Source: Geojedonia litorea | GTDB lineage: Bacteria; Bacteroidota; Bacteroidia; Flavobacteriales; Flavobacteriaceae | Length of the DNA: 64,000 nucleotides | NCBI RefSeq assembly: GCF_042654525.1 | Contig: NZ_JBHSGP010000014.1 | Coordinates: forward strand, 1,240,001-1,304,000 | Direction: 5' to 3' | In this document: piece by piece, positions 62,942 through 64,000 of the stretch | How the letters are laid out: the number at the start of each line of letters is the position of its first letter | Numbering within the stretch: the first letter of the stretch is position 1 | Made by a program: the position numbers and the translations under genes | Notes under the pieces: generated by a model | Told to the model about the DNA's origin: nothing | Database searches by the model: none | The model's input: only the letters and a program-made list of their open reading frames with translations

Positions 62942-63650
62942 TTATAATTACATAAAAGGGATTGCGCTATTGGTAACAGTAGTGTCATTGTATGCATTCT
63001 CTTCTGTGAGAAATTCTTCAAGGAAAGTAGGCACTCCATTAATACATTTTATTGGAGAAGATAATTTATTTGTCACGCATGAAACTGTTAGTAAATTGTT
63101 AATACAAAATCAACAAACCGTTACGGATAAGCCTAAAGAAATTATAGATTTGAACGGATTGGAAACTGCCCTAAATTCTAATCCAATGATTAAGCAAGCT
63201 CAAGTGTTTATCGATGTTGAAGGTAAAATTACAGCAGAGATTGAACAAAAAAAACCGTTGGCTAGAGTTAGTACAAACGCATCGTTTTATATTGATGATA
63301 TGGGTAGTTATATGCCGTTATCAACAAATTATACTGCAAGAGTACCACTTGTTACTGGAGCTATTTATAAAAATGAACTTGGTAATGTTTACCACATTGC
63401 AAAAAAAGTTCAAGAAGATGATTTTTTAAAAAAACATGTCATCGAGATTCATCAAAATGAAGACAAATCGATAGACTTGAAATTTAGATTACATGATTTT
63501 ACTATTCATTTAGGATCGTTAAAGTCATTAGATAAAAAAGTGAACAACCTCAAAGCGTTTTATCAAAAAGCAATGAGAGACCAAACACTCGATACGTACA
63601 GTGTGGTAAATTTAAAGTTTGACAACCAAGTAATATGCACCAAAAAGTAA
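62931..63650 (+). CDS. ftsQ: Cell division protein FtsQ
   Basis: A 239-aa bitopic division protein with a TTG start inside murC (11-bp overlap); the next in-frame starts would remove the transmembrane segment. TM about 9-25 (GIALLVTVVSLYAF), a beta-domain with FIGEDNLFVTHETV, then a POTRA-like region and DMGSYMPLSTNYTARVPLVTG (split: DMGSYMPLS, ARVPLVTG), characteristic of Bacteroidota FtsQ. It recruits FtsL and FtsB to the septum. It is followed after 3 bp by ftsA. Confidence 0.92.
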   Translation: MRVNYNYIKGIALLVTVVSLYAFSSVRNSSRKVGTPLIHFIGEDNLFVTHETVSKLLIQNQQTVTDKPKEIIDLNGLETALNSNPMIKQAQVFIDVEGKITAEIEQKKPLARVSTNASFYIDDMGSYMPLSTNYTARVPLVTGAIYKNELGNVYHIAKKVQEDDFLKKHVIEIHQNEDKSIDLKFRLHDFTIHLGSLKSLDKKVNNLKAFYQKAMRDQTLDTYSVVNLKFDNQVICTKK

Positions 63651-63653
63651 GGC

Positions 63654-64000
63654 ATGGAGAATAATAAAATTTCAGTAGGACTAGATATTGGAACCACAAA
63701 AATTGTGGCCATGATAGGTCGTAAGAATGAATACGGCAAAGCCGAAATTTTAGGAATAGGGAAATCTAAAAGTTTGGGCGTGCACAGAGGTGTGGTGAAT
63801 AATATTACACAAACTATTCAATCTATTCAACAAGCCGTTCAAGAAGCAGAAGCAGAAGCCGGATTAAAAATTGAAGATGTAACCGTTGGTATTGCGGGTC
63901 AGCATATTAGAAGTTTACAACATAGTGATTATATCACAAGAGCAAATTCTGAATTAGTCATTGATGAAGAAGATATTGACCGCCTAATTAACCAAGTACA
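63654..64000 (+). CDS. ftsA: Cell division protein FtsA, N-terminal part (cut by window edge)
   Basis: The first 115 codons of an actin-like ATPase: SVGLDIGTTKIVAMIG (7-22) is the phosphate-1 loop and VTVGIAGQHIRSL follows. It anchors FtsZ filaments to the membrane. The frame remains open at the window end. It starts 3 bp after ftsQ; ftsZ is expected next but is outside the window. Confidence 0.96.
   Translation, partial: MENNKISVGLDIGTTKIVAMIGRKNEYGKAEILGIGKSKSLGVHRGVVNNITQTIQSIQQAVQEAEAEAGLKIEDVTVGIAGQHIRSLQHSDYITRANSELVIDEEDIDRLINQV

Overview
The window is a low-GC chromosomal segment of a Bacteroidota bacterium, almost certainly a (marine) Flavobacteriaceae. The indicators are a SusC/SusD polysaccharide utilization locus (PUL), TAnnTTTG-type -7 promoter elements, many short lipoprotein signals, an HMG-CoA reductase paired with a GYDIA-type GHMP kinase, and a Bacteroidota-style mra/dcw cluster. 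No insertion sequence, prophage, integrase, CRISPR array or rRNA was seen. Nearly all genes are intact; the first (arsM-like) and last (ftsA) run off the window ends.

1-3710 (minus strand): an arsenosugar-biosynthesis cluster. In transcription order it encodes an AhpD-like peroxidase-type protein, radical SAM ArsS, a periplasmic rhodanese, a TIGR04282-type glycosyltransferase, a purine nucleoside phosphorylase and the N-terminus of an ArsM-type methyltransferase.

3845-27139 (minus strand): one contiguous PUL. A periplasmic-propeller/LuxR regulator is followed by a 226-bp spacer holding four copies of TGACGTA. Then come susC, susD and a lipoprotein with two near-identical LamG domains. A 130-bp gap with two hairpins separates these from a nine-gene enzyme operon with gaps of at most about 20 bp: two GH144-like ('glycoamylase-like') lipoproteins, an esterase/peptidase-like hydrolase, GH3, GH2 with malectin domain, an HGGG esterase, an S1 sulfatase, a GH43-like enzyme and an EEP phosphatase/nuclease. 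GH144 plus GH3 suggests a beta-glucan, perhaps beta-1,2-glucan. The esterases, sulfatase and EEP protein suggest that it is substituted.

27321-35247: tRNA-Phe (minus), then plus-strand housekeeping and envelope genes: coaX, an outer-membrane protein, a TPR protein, lptC, a 64-aa membrane protein, a CorC/HlyC-type protein and a PpiD/SurA-like foldase.

35296-51229: mevalonate genes (GYDIA kinase, mvaA), a tandem pair of POT peptide transporters, a periplasmic thioredoxin, a surE-orf94-lpxB-nlpC-comEC operon on the minus strand, a C-terminal processing protease, an orphan DppC-like permease, engB and an alpha/beta hydrolase.

51529-64000: the division and cell-wall cluster mraZ-rsmH-ftsL-ftsI-murE-mraY-murD-ftsW-murG-murC-ftsQ-ftsA, mostly with overlapping or abutting genes. 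Three 10-bp MraZ-box-like repeats lie upstream. murF and ddl are absent from the stretch, and a REP-like repeat sits between murD and ftsW.
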